Part shown: one piece after another, positions 45,426 to 56,214 of the stretch
How positions within the stretch are numbered: the first letter of the stretch is position 1
Layout of the letters: each line of letters opens with the position of its first letter
Assembly: GCA_031772625.1 (NCBI GenBank)
Contig: CM062815.1
Coordinates: 914,220,979-914,284,978 of the forward strand
Direction of reading: 5' to 3'
Origin: Pinus tabuliformis
Taxonomy: Eukaryota > Streptophyta > Pinopsida > Pinales > Pinaceae
DNA: 64,000 nt
Notes under the pieces: generated by a model
Told to the model about the DNA's origin: nothing
Seen by the model: the letters and a program-made list of their open reading frames with translations, nothing else
Database searches by the model: none
Program-made: the position numbers and the translations under genes

Positions 45426-46390
45426 TGTTGAGGGACAAAGTCCCCTAGGGTTTTGGGTCAACACCCCAGCAGAGCGGGGGTTATCTATAGTAAAAAACAA
45501 GCATTCCACATAGCCATGATACTTAAATAAGCAAACGATGTGAAGAGAGGTGCACCTGGGGGCCCTTCGTTCGGGTAGATCCAGCCACGGTTGAAACCCT
45601 CTTGGAGTTCCTCTCGATCCTTGAACTTGCAAAACAGCGAATTCAAAGAAGCATAGCAATATATGGACCAAGTATCTCATAGAAATCAACTTCATAACAT
45701 ATTGAAAGGTGGTTAGTTATACAATTGAAACAATTATTCATATGTAAACCATAACAATAACATCATATGCATAAAGAAGATTGATTTCAGGAACAAGACA
45801 AAATGATATCACCTAAATCTTCCTTTTGCTAGCTCCAAGCGGAACCGTCCTCTGGATCCGTTCAATCCCAAGTCTTCAAAAGGCTCCTTCCATGACTCAC
45901 ACAAAGATATCTCAATTAGTGAAATGACATCATAACTCAAGGAAACAAGGGTTTCTTGTAGTGGGGGAAGTGCTCGAAGCACAAGGATCTTCAGACCTGA
46001 TCAGGGATAATCTCAGCAGAGTAATTCTCTCTCTTCTCTTCTCCTTAAGGCTTTCCCATTGAAGTCATTTTATACTTCTCCCAAAGTAGTTTTTTAGTTG
46101 GGAATTCGTTGGGAACAGTTGGGCCACGGGCACTAATAGGTAATCAACAGGTAAAACCTGTGATCTCTACTCGAAATTAAGGAGATTTAATTTTTTTAAG
46201 TGTTTTAAGACATATACGTGGGTTGGGTATACACTGACTTGCGTTCACACGCGTTTAGCTCAGGGAAATGTTGCGTACAGGGAGTAAAAAATTGTTTTTT
46301 AAGTATTTGGACCAGGTCTGGAAGTAGGGGTTGCCCCAGGCCATAAATGAAGCATCGCAAATATCAAGGGTGAGATTTGGATCTATAACA
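45426..46390 (-). repeat. gypsy 3' LTR
   Basis: 965 bp. On minus it starts TGTTATAGATCC and ends CCCTCAACA. It contains tacgtgggttgggtatacac near 46216, a phrase with a counterpart upstream of the antisense ORF at 49186. Confidence 0.78.
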
Positions 46391-46403
46391 GATGCCCCCT
46401 AAT
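46391..46403 (-). promoter_or_regulatory. polypurine tract
   Basis: ATTAGGGGGCATC on minus, directly before the LTR. Nearly the same as the tract of the plus-strand element (TTTAGGGGGCAAC, 61881-61893). Confidence 0.78.
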
Positions 46404-49180
46404 ATATGAGGTCAGAAGGGGTACATGATGGCTGAAATGTATTAAGTACATGGAAAGGAAACCTGTCAAAAACTGAGAAGGACTTCACCAGATTTCAGCC
46501 TGCCAAGCCACAAAAGGAGATCAGAAAGAAACATTGTCTGAGGTGGGCATACCCATTCTCAGAGAAAGTAAATCATGTCCGCATATCAAGTACAAGTAGA
46601 TCCACTAAGTATACAAGTATAGAAGACTGGAAATACATAATGGATCATCTGATCATGATCGAACAAGTACATGTCTGAATATCACATATAAGAATGTCAA
46701 TGATGTTGAAGGATGAAGCTAATCACTAATATCAAAGACTGATCCCAATAGTACCAAATGAATATGATGGAATAAGATGGTACTACACTGCAAACTCGGA
46801 TGCCAGCATATAGAATGTCGCCAAGTATGACTGCAACATATAATGTGGAATGGTATCAACTAGCAGCAACAGGAGCAACTGTCAAGTGAACCAATGAAAG
46901 CTGATGCAACCCGAGGTCTTCACCGACCACCGTAGTCCATTTCTACACAATGCGAATGAATGAGCTGAAGTCGACCATGTGAGAAATCATTTGATTATCG
47001 GTCATTGATGTATACCATTAACAAACGCGAGACTACTCACCAATGATGATAATGAGAGTCAAGGTACCCCAGTACAATCTAACAAGTGTGAATAAATGAT
47101 CTGAAGTCAAACACCTAGAAGAATATATTGATGAAGAGACAATGATGGTTTCCCACTATCGATACCAAAGGATCTGCCACTAATGACTGCAAACCCCAAG
47201 GTACTACCAAATGGACTCTAGAACTTTGCCCCAGAGCAATGAGTCATAGTCGATGGGGAAAGATCCGCTAGAAGGAAGGCATTAAGGCATCCTTCATCAA
47301 TATAGCGCAAGTGTAACCCACAGGCCAATAATGTGGAAGGAATCAGATGAAAAAGAAGTAGTAACTTGACCGAATCACGTTTCTGGCGTACAAAAGATGT
47401 GGCTAGCGCACGATAGAAACCCTCTAGACCAACCAATAATGAAAGCTGACATAGAGGCGAGGTATCCACCAATAGGGTCAAATGGAAACCAAGGTACTGC
47501 ACGAATCCCAATGTGTGATAATGTAAGCTGATGTCGAACACAAGGGAAACCACTCAGTCAAAGACCCATGATATTGATCGATGGTGAGCACAAGGTAACC
47601 TATCAATAATGAAAATAGGGCTAGGGTGCAACTCTAGGCCCGTCCTCAGAGCAAGATGTCATCATCGATAAGGACAAGACCCGTCAAGAATAAGTCAATG
47701 GAGACCTTCTCAAACCGACACGAGTAAAGGACCAATATAACTGATGTGATGATATACAAGACACTGACAACCAGGGATGGCCGAATGAAAAATGAGTCAA
47801 GAGACACCGCAGAGAGGCCGACTTAGGCTAAATTCCCTTGAACAAAAGCATGACTCAATGATGACCATGTGGCAGCATATGATGACTCTGTATAAGTTCG
47901 TCATGCAGGAGGCACGAATGAACTCTCCATATGATTGGAAGAGATAACCAATTGGAGGAGAACTGACTCAATAACAAGGTTAAGGCGTACCTAAGTCAAA
48001 CTAAATCCCACCCAAATGGAGGAGAGACTTTCTTTTGAGTGCTTTGTTCAAGGGCAACATGACTGACTCTAGCTACCAACAATAAATGGAAATTTTGTCC
48101 CATTCCCACTCTTTTTTGGAATATATAATTTTTTTTATTTTTCTTTAAGCTGGAAAAAGAATAAAAGAATGCTATAATACAGTGGAAAGAACGAGTGTTG
48201 GTGAAGCAGATGATCTAGTTCCTGGGATTGGAACAATCCTATGCTCAATGCAGGGAGGCAAAAATTGGTCAAAGACACTCAAAGGTGTGTTCCTTCCATG
48301 GGTCATAGGGTGTCAAATTACAGAAATTAAGGGATTGCAAGTTTGATTTTTGCATAAGACATGGTCAAAAAGTTGGCTTAAACATGAGTCCAAGTGAAGC
48401 CGACTAAAGGCCAAGAGGTGCAAGCGGTCAATATGCAATGCAATAGTACAACTCAACACAAAGGAACCTCTAGGGTATAAGGCCAAAACGAAGCGAAGAA
48501 GCAAAGAGGAATGAATATTCATCGCATAAGTCATGGCGGGACTACAGAGGACTCCCAAGCCTACTCAAATCGAAGCAGCATGGGCAACAAGTGTCAGTGA
48601 GGTGCTAACTACGATGCCCATGAAAATGATGGTTCTACCATCGTGCCATGGTTTAAAAAATCGGCGAGTGAAGATGGTTTACGAACCATAACACGATGGG
48701 ATTGACCCTATGGCAAGTGTATTGACAAATGGAGGCTAGTATGCAAAATGCAATGGAAAAATGGCTTCCCTAACCTATATGCCAGTGAGAAAACGATACC
48801 TGCCATGATGGGTCAGCAGTCATGGAACCAACTCGAAACTGTCGAAAAAGTGTCCAAAATGTCCTGAAAAACAAACCATTCTCGACATTCCAAGCTCCCA
48901 AGTTAAAAGTTACATGAGACAAAACAAAATCAAGTTTTGAAAAAAATTAACATTTTCAAATGTTATAAAATAGTTTTTTGACTCACCATTGTTACCATTT
49001 GAGTTGAGAGCACAAGGAGTGGAGAAAAAGAAGCAAGCTTTGCCTTTTGCCGAATCCGACCATTCAAATCTTCCCAAAATCACCAGGTAACCCCCAAACT
49101 TGTCTTGCATCAATTTATGATTGGTTTTAAGAATTTTAATTAAAGTTTCACCGTTGAATTTATGTCAAAAATTTTGTTGC
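46404..49180 (-). other. non-coding interior of the Tat-like element
   Basis: About 2.8 kb with no recognisable protein. Short phrases recur loosely (for example gagctgaagtcgacc near 46963, atctgaagtcaaac near 47099, agctgatgtcgaacac near 47527), suggesting decayed tandem repeats. The minus ORF 47218-47553 has no recognisable domain. Confidence 0.5.
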
Positions 49181-49186
49181 AACGTA

Positions 49187-49248
49187 CACGTGGGATGGCT
49201 ATATGTAACCTGCGTATATGCAGGCCCTAGACACGACTGTGTATAAAA
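49187..49248 (+). promoter_or_regulatory. candidate promoter of antisense ORF
   Basis: A CACGTG G-box (49187-49192), cctgcgtatatgcagg (49209-49224) and TATAAAA (49242-49248) lie 72-130 bp before the ATG at 49320 and on its strand. Spacing suits a short leader. Inferred from motifs only. Confidence 0.4.
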
Positions 49249-49319
49249 CAGACCTGTGTATATGCCGTTTAAATTTCAAAACAAAAAACTAACGGTCCAA
49301 ACTTGTTTTTTTTCTTAGG

Positions 49320-50015
49320 ATGACCATTACCTGGAGGGAAAGGGAGCATGCCACTGTTGATGATGAGGTTATGAACAATCAACAGGCCTTGGATGCCTTA
49401 AGAGGATGCAGTTTGCTAAAATTTTTCAAAATGCCAAATATGAAGGCAAATACTCGCTTGCTCGAAATGCTCATTCACTACTGGAGCATCGAGGATGACT
49501 CATTCATGATTGATCAAATGCCACTAAGGATAGAGATTGAGGATATCTATTTTATCACAGGCCTTTCCCGGAGGGGAGAGGTAGTACATTCTATGGGCCG
49601 ATCACGAGGTAGCCTTTCTATCGAGGACTATGTGCATATATACTGCCCGGGCCATCCAAAAAAGATTGGAAGCCAAATTCCAATCAAGCACGTAGAGAGT
49701 TTGTCATTGAGGATCATCCTGTTCACTATAGCTAGAGTGAATGGATCAGCTTCCTTACACCAGGCTTCACGGCTTTCCATGAGCTTGGCGGTAGATTGTC
49801 TCACCACAGTATTTGATTGGTGTACACCTCTTCTCACCAACTTGAAGAGCCAACTATCATCTATCAAAAAGGGCCAGACCAAAAACTTTGGGTATGGGAC
49901 CATTCTGTGCTCCTTCTTTTTCGAGAAGGTCCTAGCGCTACACCCTAGAGTACCAGTTCCGATCAGTAGCTCGCGAGATCCACAAATGGGAAGGTGGGTT
50001 GATCTGATGAAATGA
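49320..50015 (+). CDS. antisense ORF, plant-mobile-domain-like
   Basis: 231 codons on the strand opposite to the Tat-like element. The segment LLEMLIHYWSIEDDSFMIDQ followed by PLRIEIEDIYFITGLSRRGE recalls the aminotransferase-like plant mobile domain (…W..ET.TF…E.TITLEDV..L.GLP..G..). Antisense ORFs of this type between pol and the 3' LTR are described for Tat-lineage elements. The molecular function is not known. The match is by pattern. It has its own candidate promoter just upstream. Confidence 0.55.
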   Translation: MTITWREREHATVDDEVMNNQQALDALRGCSLLKFFKMPNMKANTRLLEMLIHYWSIEDDSFMIDQMPLRIEIEDIYFITGLSRRGEVVHSMGRSRGSLSIEDYVHIYCPGHPKKIGSQIPIKHVESLSLRIILFTIARVNGSASLHQASRLSMSLAVDCLTTVFDWCTPLLTNLKSQLSSIKKGQTKNFGYGTILCSFFFEKVLALHPRVPVPISSSRDPQMGRWVDLMK

Positions 50016-50682
50016 CTAGGAGGCGGGGACGTACCACAGACAACTTTTGATGATGATTTCTTCTCCTGGTGGGAGAAAAAAATCATCACAGTAGATGATT
50101 ACCCCTATGCCAGCTTGGACTTCCAGGGAGATCCTGATCTAGCATTACCACCAGCTATGGCATGGGGTGATATAGGTAACAAATTTTTTTGATTTTTTGA
50201 TTTTTATGATTTTTCAAATATGAAAATGAACTTTAAAAATATTTTTGATGGGATTCAGATGACAAATTTAATGATGATATTCCAGATATTAGGCCAGTAC
50301 AACTAGATGGTTTCCCATGACATGGATGTCGCAGCTGAGGTGTCGAAAAGGTAGATGCCGATACAGAGCGGGTCCTATACACACTTCAGCGGAACTTGGT
50401 GTGGTTAACTCACTGAGTACCAATGGCAGCGGTAGAGGATCTCCCTATAGACATGTAGTGTCGCGTGGTTGGAATGCCACGGGACTGGGTTCGGACTCTT
50501 AGGCGTGTGGCTAAGGCTGTAGTCGCATACTTGGCTGCTCATCCTGAGCCGAGTCATAGATAGTCTGGATATGATTATGGGCATTTGAGTCCCAATTTTT
50601 GTATATTATTTTGGACACACTTATGTACATTCGGGATGTTTTATGATATATATATACAGTTTCAACTTTTTGATGCTTGATT

Positions 50683-51114
50683 TTATTGTGATGAATGAAT
50701 GATGTGCCAATCTAAAGCTTGATTAGCAATAGAATCTACTAACCAATTATGAGATCTTGGAATGTGAAAATAAGTAATGTAAGTAAATGATATTTGCAAC
50801 AACCTCACCCTTAAATATTGGCGATATAAACATGGATCCCTAACCCGATAAATGTTATTCAATTGTGACACTATCAGTTGTGAATCAAGATAAACTACCA
50901 ATGAATTGATTCCATAAGCAATAGCTTCGGATATTAAATTAATGACGACAGTATACTCAACCATATTATTTGATGCGGGACCAATGCATACTCCCCTTGA
51001 CACCATCAACTGACCAGTTGGATAGTAGATCACCCAAGCTGCGGAAGCGAGGTTTTGAGTGTGCCGACTAGTACCATCGGCGAATCCAAAATAGATTGAG
51101 TCATCCATCAACAC
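50683..51114 (-). CDS. RNase H-like ORF of the Tat-like element
   Basis: 143 codons beginning with Met. FADGTSRHTQNLASAAWVIY, SNNMVEYTVVINLISEAIAY, VVYLDSQLIVSQL and HIPRSHNWLVDSIANQAL carry the Asp, Glu, Asp and late Asp positions of an RNase H fold, in the archaeal-type form known as the second RNase H of Tat elements. In autonomous relatives it lies between reverse transcriptase/RNase H and integrase. Here it follows the protease linker (51217-51999) after only about 100 bp and looks like a stand-alone frame. It would cut RNA in RNA-DNA hybrids. Confidence 0.75.
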   Translation of the reverse strand: MLMDDSIYFGFADGTSRHTQNLASAAWVIYYPTGQLMVSRGVCIGPASNNMVEYTVVINLISEAIAYGINSLVVYLDSQLIVSQLNNIYRVRDPCLYRQYLRVRLLQISFTYITYFHIPRSHNWLVDSIANQALDWHIIHSSQ

Positions 51115-51216
51115 CTGCCACAGTAGATCAAAAAGTGTTCATATAAAAAAACTCCCTATGAGATATGTACAAAAAAAAATACAAAATGTACAAAGAAGCC
51201 ATTGCCTAGTTACTAC

Positions 51217-52219
51217 CTAAGCAAAGTACTTCTTAAGGTAGAGCCGATCAGGGGGCTCTGCCAACTTGCTCCTAGGGATGTTTATAGGTACAGTCATTGA
51301 ACCAATCAATATATTACCTTCGACAGACATTTGTGTTGGAGCCAAAGGAACCATACAAACATCACTAGTAGGTAGACTGGAGGACCTAGATTTGACTTCA
51401 TGCAAAGGAGGACGGACAAATAAATGATGATGTAAATCTTCTGATGGTCGATCTACAACCATCATTGCTTCAAATATTGCTTCATCAGATGGAAAAATTG
51501 TATCTAAGCAATCCAAAGCAGAAGTGGAATCAAGTTTCCAAGTAGGGGCCACATCACCATCTAACTCCTTTCCTGAAGAAGGAGCGGGATGGTCGTCTAT
51601 AGAGTTATCGATAGATTCATATTCAAGCTCTGCTGCAGACATAGAGGATTCTATTTCACCCACCTTGCCATCATCCAATGTGGTCATAGATGAAGATAAG
51701 GCTCCAAGATCCAAAAAATAATGAGCTTGAACAAACTCTTTCCGTAAAGGATCCTTGGAGGATGAAATTGTATCTATTCTAGCTGTAGAAGGGGGAAGAT
51801 CAAATGTACCCATCAGTGAAGAATACATCCTGACTCCCAGATTCTCAATACGCAGACGAGGGTTATCCACCATCAGAACAGTAGAATCCGAAGTTGCACG
51901 AGGATCAACTGGAGAATAATCCAATTGATCAACCTTAACAATTTTCCCAAGGAAAGCAAAGGACTCAAAATATAATCGAAACGACGACATCCATTTCATA
52001 AATCCAATTTTTTCCTAAGAGGAGATTGTAATCTAGGTTGGCATCAACGATTTCTACTTCGACGTTAACTACCTTTCCTCCAACACCTATAGGAAAGGTT
52101 GGGATAATCCCATGTGGCCTATGAGAATGACCATCAAACACTATAAAGAGGGTGGGTGAAGGAACAGCCAAAGGCGACCCAATGGACTTCCAACATGACA
52201 TAGATGGAAGCTTCCTCAT
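51217..52219 (-). CDS. gypsy protease and linker region (fossil)
   Basis: At the start: GKVVNVEVEIVDANLDYNLL and LLGKNWIYEMDVVVSIIF, the C-terminal half of the retropepsin-like domain typical of Tat/Ogre elements. Then comes an acidic, low-complexity linker of about 240 residues (VKVDQLDYSPVDPRATSDST at its start) ending LAEPPDRLYLKKYFA. No reverse transcriptase motif follows. Broken. Confidence 0.7.
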
Positions 52220-52399
52220 CTATAACAATCCGAAAAATATTAGTTTTCTGGTAAGTAGATTTTATCTGGAAAGCTATATGATGAGGAAGTCTGTTTTTGA
52301 CATTATGCATATCAAAAGTGAGAGCTTATGAATTATTTGGATCAACTGCCCCTATCACCGAAAGCAAAGCACTTCGTTGAGCTGGAGACAACTAGAGTA

Positions 52400-53218
52400 C
52401 CTCTAAAGCAGACATCGCACATGGACTCTGAGCCAGATCCTCCACGATGGAGTAATTCTGAGATGCCTAACATTAGGGTTGATAGTAGCGCACTTCGCGG
52501 AACCTTTCGGTATCCGAGGTATAGACTCGACAAAGGTTCGCTCGATATGAAGTGGATCTGTAGTTCCGGGAACAATTTTATCCTTGGATGTTTCAGCTTC
52601 ACCATAATCATGTGACCGAGTGGTGACATTAACATGAGAACCCATCATGAAAACTTTCGATGATTTATCCCCTTCCTAGTTGCCTCCTGCAGAGGTATTA
52701 GGATTTGAGTTTGCGCCAGCAAGCAACTGTTGCCCTTGGGGAAAAGGGTTGGTTAAAACAACTTGAGAGATAGAAGACCCTTGTTGCACTAACAAGCGCT
52801 GAGCATCTTGAATTTTGGGGCAAAGATGAGTCAAATGGTCTCCATTGCATAACTTGCATGGAAACTTGACTTTCTTTTTGGATTGCTTTCCACTCTCACC
52901 AGCACTATTGTCGGGTTTGTTTTTGTCAGCTTTCCCATCTTGATTCTTCTTCTTACCTCGTCCTTTCTTCTTCCCATTGGAATTTTGATTTTCTTTAGGG
53001 TTAGAAGATTGGACGGCGTTAATGGAAGAGGGTTGGGAAGGTGAAGGTTTAGACGATGTGACCTAATTGATAGGAGCAGTGTGTAAAGACAACTACTGCA
53101 ATTGGCTCAATAGGTTCACCGCATTGGTGTCTATCGATCCAACGATACCATCCGCATGAGGACCTGGCTTCGATTTGGCTATATCAACCTTAGTCCTAGG
53201 AGCATCAAGCAAGATTTT
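52400..53218 (-). CDS. gag C-terminal region with zinc knuckle (fossil)
   Basis: A Lys-rich stretch is followed by a knuckle of the form CKLCNGDHLTHLCP near 52870-52820 and KIQDAQRLLVQQGSS-type sequence. The same arrangement (CxxCxGDHxxxxCP, then alpha-helical) is seen twice in the plus-strand element at 58320-58560. Confidence 0.6.
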
Positions 53219-54940
53219 CTAAAGAATCCCAGACTGAGAGTAAATCAATTCTAACTGCTGGGCCCAAAAAATAGCTTTCTCTTTAGAATAGACTCCAGAT
53301 AGAGAGACATCCTTGGAAATCTCAGGTTGTAATGATTTCAAGAACCATTCGAGATGGTATTTAGGCAGAATTTCGGCTTTAATGAGCCTCTTTCTTCGTC
53401 TCCATTCCTGAATATGATCAGAGATGTGAGTTGCAGTATCCTGGCGGAAATTGGCGAGAAGTTTAGTTTCGGCATCATAACGGACAGGCAACTGGAAATG
53501 GTTTAGAAAAATGTTAGCTAAATCGGCGAAAGATGTAAAGCTGCACCCTGGAAACTCCATATACCACTTGGCCACATTTCCAATTAAGGTGCATTGAAAA
53601 AGTCTCAACCTAATCGAGTCAACGATGAGGGAGTTTGATGAGCACCAAAAATGGAATGTGGTTACATGGTCGCCTGGGTCTTCACCACCCTTCCCCTTGA
53701 ACTTTGTAATATCCGATGGGATCTTGGTTGGGACCGGAGGCCAGTTCGGATTGTATTTTATTGGATCATTTGTCAATTTCGTGAGATCTGGCAAATTTTC
53801 CAGAAAAGGAAGCCTAGGAGGACCTTGGGGATTCCACCCAGATTGGGTAGAGTTCCCAAATTTCTGAAAACATTGGCCTGGATTTTGAAAGGCACCAGGC
53901 TGCCTGAAGTAACTAGTAGAACCCACTGAACCAAAAGGTGAACCTTGTGGTCCATCAAAATTCGGAGTTTGACCAACTCCAGCCGAAACACCTCCAAAAC
54001 TAGCAAAGTTCCCTCCTAAAGCATTATAAGGAGTCGATAACCTCTGATAAGGATTCCAAGTGGTAGCTAAGGGAGGAATACTTCGAAATGAACTAACTGT
54101 GGAGTACGATGTATTCCCTTGTTGGCCAAAAAACGGATTCCTAGTTCCTATGCCACTAACCGCAGGGTTAGTCCAACCTTGAAAGGGATTACTGCCTTGA
54201 CCTATAGAAGAAAAAGGCATAGATCCTATCATCAATTTGGAATGTGGTATATGACCACTTCTAAAAGGAAAACCCTGAAATGAAGTCGATCCACTCATCA
54301 TGGATGTGGAGGCACTGAACGGAACTGACGGAATACCCTGTGAATGGGTGCCAAACGGGAAGAATCCAAAACTAGATAAATGCGCTTGGGAACTTCCGCT
54401 CGTCAATGGAATGGAAGTAGACCCAAACAAAGGTGTGCTAGAAATAGACCAAAATAAATATGTAGAAGGGATGGAAATGGTTCCTCCCCCTTGTACTGAT
54501 ATAGGAGTCTGCATGCCTGTAGCACTTGCGGTGGATGCCATGCTCCCAGAAGTGGTCATCGAAGGGATGTGCGTGATGTGACCTAGAATTGAAGGTCTAT
54601 GTGTCAGAGTCCCAATGTAGAATACTACATTCGAATGATCAGAAGGTAGAGGAAAATTCAGAGCTACTAATGGCTTTGAGAGTTCTTCTACCTCAATATT
54701 ATCTTCCGGCTGGAAGAGGACTCGAGAAAGAACTGGAGTGTTCCTCTCTGGGTCTGTGGTAGCACCAAGCCTGTCTTGTACACGAATGCCCCCAAGTAGA
54801 GGATCAATCCCCGATGCGTCGGCTACCACTGGATGAAAACCACTGGCAGTATTGCCTCTATGCCTTCTAGGAGAAGGCTCTAAACTTGGTGGTGAAAGAC
54901 CATGAAGTCTTTGAGACCATCTAGGCGATCGGTCAGCCAC
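53219..54940 (-). CDS. gypsy gag, long open frame
   Basis: 573 codons from an ATG at 54940. The first 390 residues are Ser/Gly/Pro/Phe-rich and low in complexity (FGSTSIPLTSGSSQAHLS, SAGVGQTPNFDGPQGSPFGS). The retrotransposon gag core follows (KFKGKGGEDPGDHVTTFHFW, LFQCTLIGNVAKWYMEFPGC, FADLANIFLNHFQLPVRYDA, HISDHIQEWRRRKRLIK), then YHLEWFLKSLQPEISKDVSL. It forms the element's particle. Long for a gypsy gag because of the N-terminal extension, which is common in the Tat/Ogre group. Confidence 0.85.
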   Translation of the reverse strand: MADRSPRWSQRLHGLSPPSLEPSPRRHRGNTASGFHPVVADASGIDPLLGGIRVQDRLGATTDPERNTPVLSRVLFQPEDNIEVEELSKPLVALNFPLPSDHSNVVFYIGTLTHRPSILGHITHIPSMTTSGSMASTASATGMQTPISVQGGGTISIPSTYLFWSISSTPLFGSTSIPLTSGSSQAHLSSFGFFPFGTHSQGIPSVPFSASTSMMSGSTSFQGFPFRSGHIPHSKLMIGSMPFSSIGQGSNPFQGWTNPAVSGIGTRNPFFGQQGNTSYSTVSSFRSIPPLATTWNPYQRLSTPYNALGGNFASFGGVSAGVGQTPNFDGPQGSPFGSVGSTSYFRQPGAFQNPGQCFQKFGNSTQSGWNPQGPPRLPFLENLPDLTKLTNDPIKYNPNWPPVPTKIPSDITKFKGKGGEDPGDHVTTFHFWCSSNSLIVDSIRLRLFQCTLIGNVAKWYMEFPGCSFTSFADLANIFLNHFQLPVRYDAETKLLANFRQDTATHISDHIQEWRRRKRLIKAEILPKYHLEWFLKSLQPEISKDVSLSGVYSKEKAIFWAQQLELIYSQSGIL

Positions 54941-55150
54941 TTTGAATTTCCTATTAAGATCTAATTAAAGACTCAAGAAAAAATGAAAGCTAGGCCAACT
55001 ACCGGCACAGAGCACACACTAAAAAAGTCCCTAAAAGATATTAGCCATTCAAACAAATTTCAAGTATTTCCACTCTAAGTGATGAGGACCGGACACCAAA
55101 ATACAAGAAAGTGAAGTAGGGGCCTTCCGAAGATAGTCTGGGATGATGAC
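54941..55150 (-). other. leader of the Tat-like element, proximal part
   Basis: Sequence upstream of gag, cut by the insertion at 55151 and resumed at 62935. No ORF. Confidence 0.5.
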
Positions 55151-55155
55151 GGCCT

Positions 55156-56194
55156 TGTTATAGACATTTTTGGGCACTGCAAACCCAATCATAAATGTCC
55201 ATAAACCAAGGGCTCCTAAGTCCCTAAAGGTGTTGTTCCAACCCCTAAAAGAACAAGGTCAACTGATTATAGCATCTCCCAGAAGTTCTCCATGAAAAAC
55301 TACTCAGAACTGGTCAAAACTGGACCATTTCACCTGCTCCATGGTCAAAGTGCATTGCATCCCACCTAAATACACATAGTAGGTGCGATGCATGTTGAAA
55401 AGCCCTTCTATGGGGTGCGATGGGCGAGAGTGGACAAATGGCAGGGTCAATCCGCAAGGTGGAGGACCATGGAATCTTCCAGAAACTTCTTCTGTGACAC
55501 CTGCCTCTCTGCATTCGCCCATGGATGAGTAAGAGATCATCAATCTCTAAGTGGAATCAAGCACTATCAGAGAGAGGAAACTAATCAAATCTCAGAAGCT
55601 GACTCACCTCCCTTGCAAACATCTATATATGGATCCCTCATCCCAGAGATCCAGAGGCTGGAATTTTGTATCTTGTAAGGAAGTGCTGTTGGTTTCTCGG
55701 TGCAATATCATAGTGTTGGGTGATCTAAGCTTTTCATGAGGTGAAGAAGGGCTTTCTTGCTGAGAGGATGATGCTGGGTCAAAACAATTGGTTGTAATCC
55801 CCTTTTCTCTTTCTTGATTATTAATAAATCTATTCAAGTTTTCCTCCACATTCTTGTATGGTTGATGTTATATGCATTTGTGTGGTCAATATATATCTGG
55901 TCCTATATTGTTTATGATAATAGATCTATGTTCTTGGATAGTGTTATGCCGCTTTGATTCTACAAGTACTCTTTGAAGCTGGGTAGATGAGGAAGTGAGT
56001 GGCAAAGACCTATCAGAAGGGAGAGGAATCAAGCAAGGAACCAAGCACAAGACAGAGGTTGGTCTCCTTATTCCCCTCTTATCTATTTCTCATAAAGGAA
56101 AACGAAAGTAGTTTTTAGTTTGTTTGTTTCTAAGGTAGCTACCAGCCTTAGTGGGACTAGCAGCTCTGCATAGACACTAGTTTTCACAATAACA
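55156..56194 (+). repeat. gypsy 5' LTR
   Basis: 1039 bp, paired with 61894-62929. The short plus and minus ORFs in it occur in both LTRs and reflect LTR identity rather than genes. Confidence 0.93.
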
Positions 56195-56197
56195 AAA

Positions 56198-56214
56198 TGG
56201 CGACTCCACTGGGG
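56198..56214 (+). promoter_or_regulatory. primer binding site, Ogre/Tat kind
   Basis: TGGCGACTCCACTGGGG, three bases after the LTR. Sites starting TGGCGACTC..CTGGGG are typical of Ogre/Tat elements; I believe the primer is tRNA-Arg but have not checked it. Confidence 0.85.

Noticed and set aside
49628-50089. 153-codon minus ORF
   Set aside because: Shadow of the antisense plus ORF at 49320-50015; the plus frame has the recognisable pattern and the promoter-like block.
55304-55849. ORFs of 60-81 codons duplicated at 62052-62587
   Set aside because: They are duplicated only because the two LTRs of the same element are nearly identical; no domain is seen.
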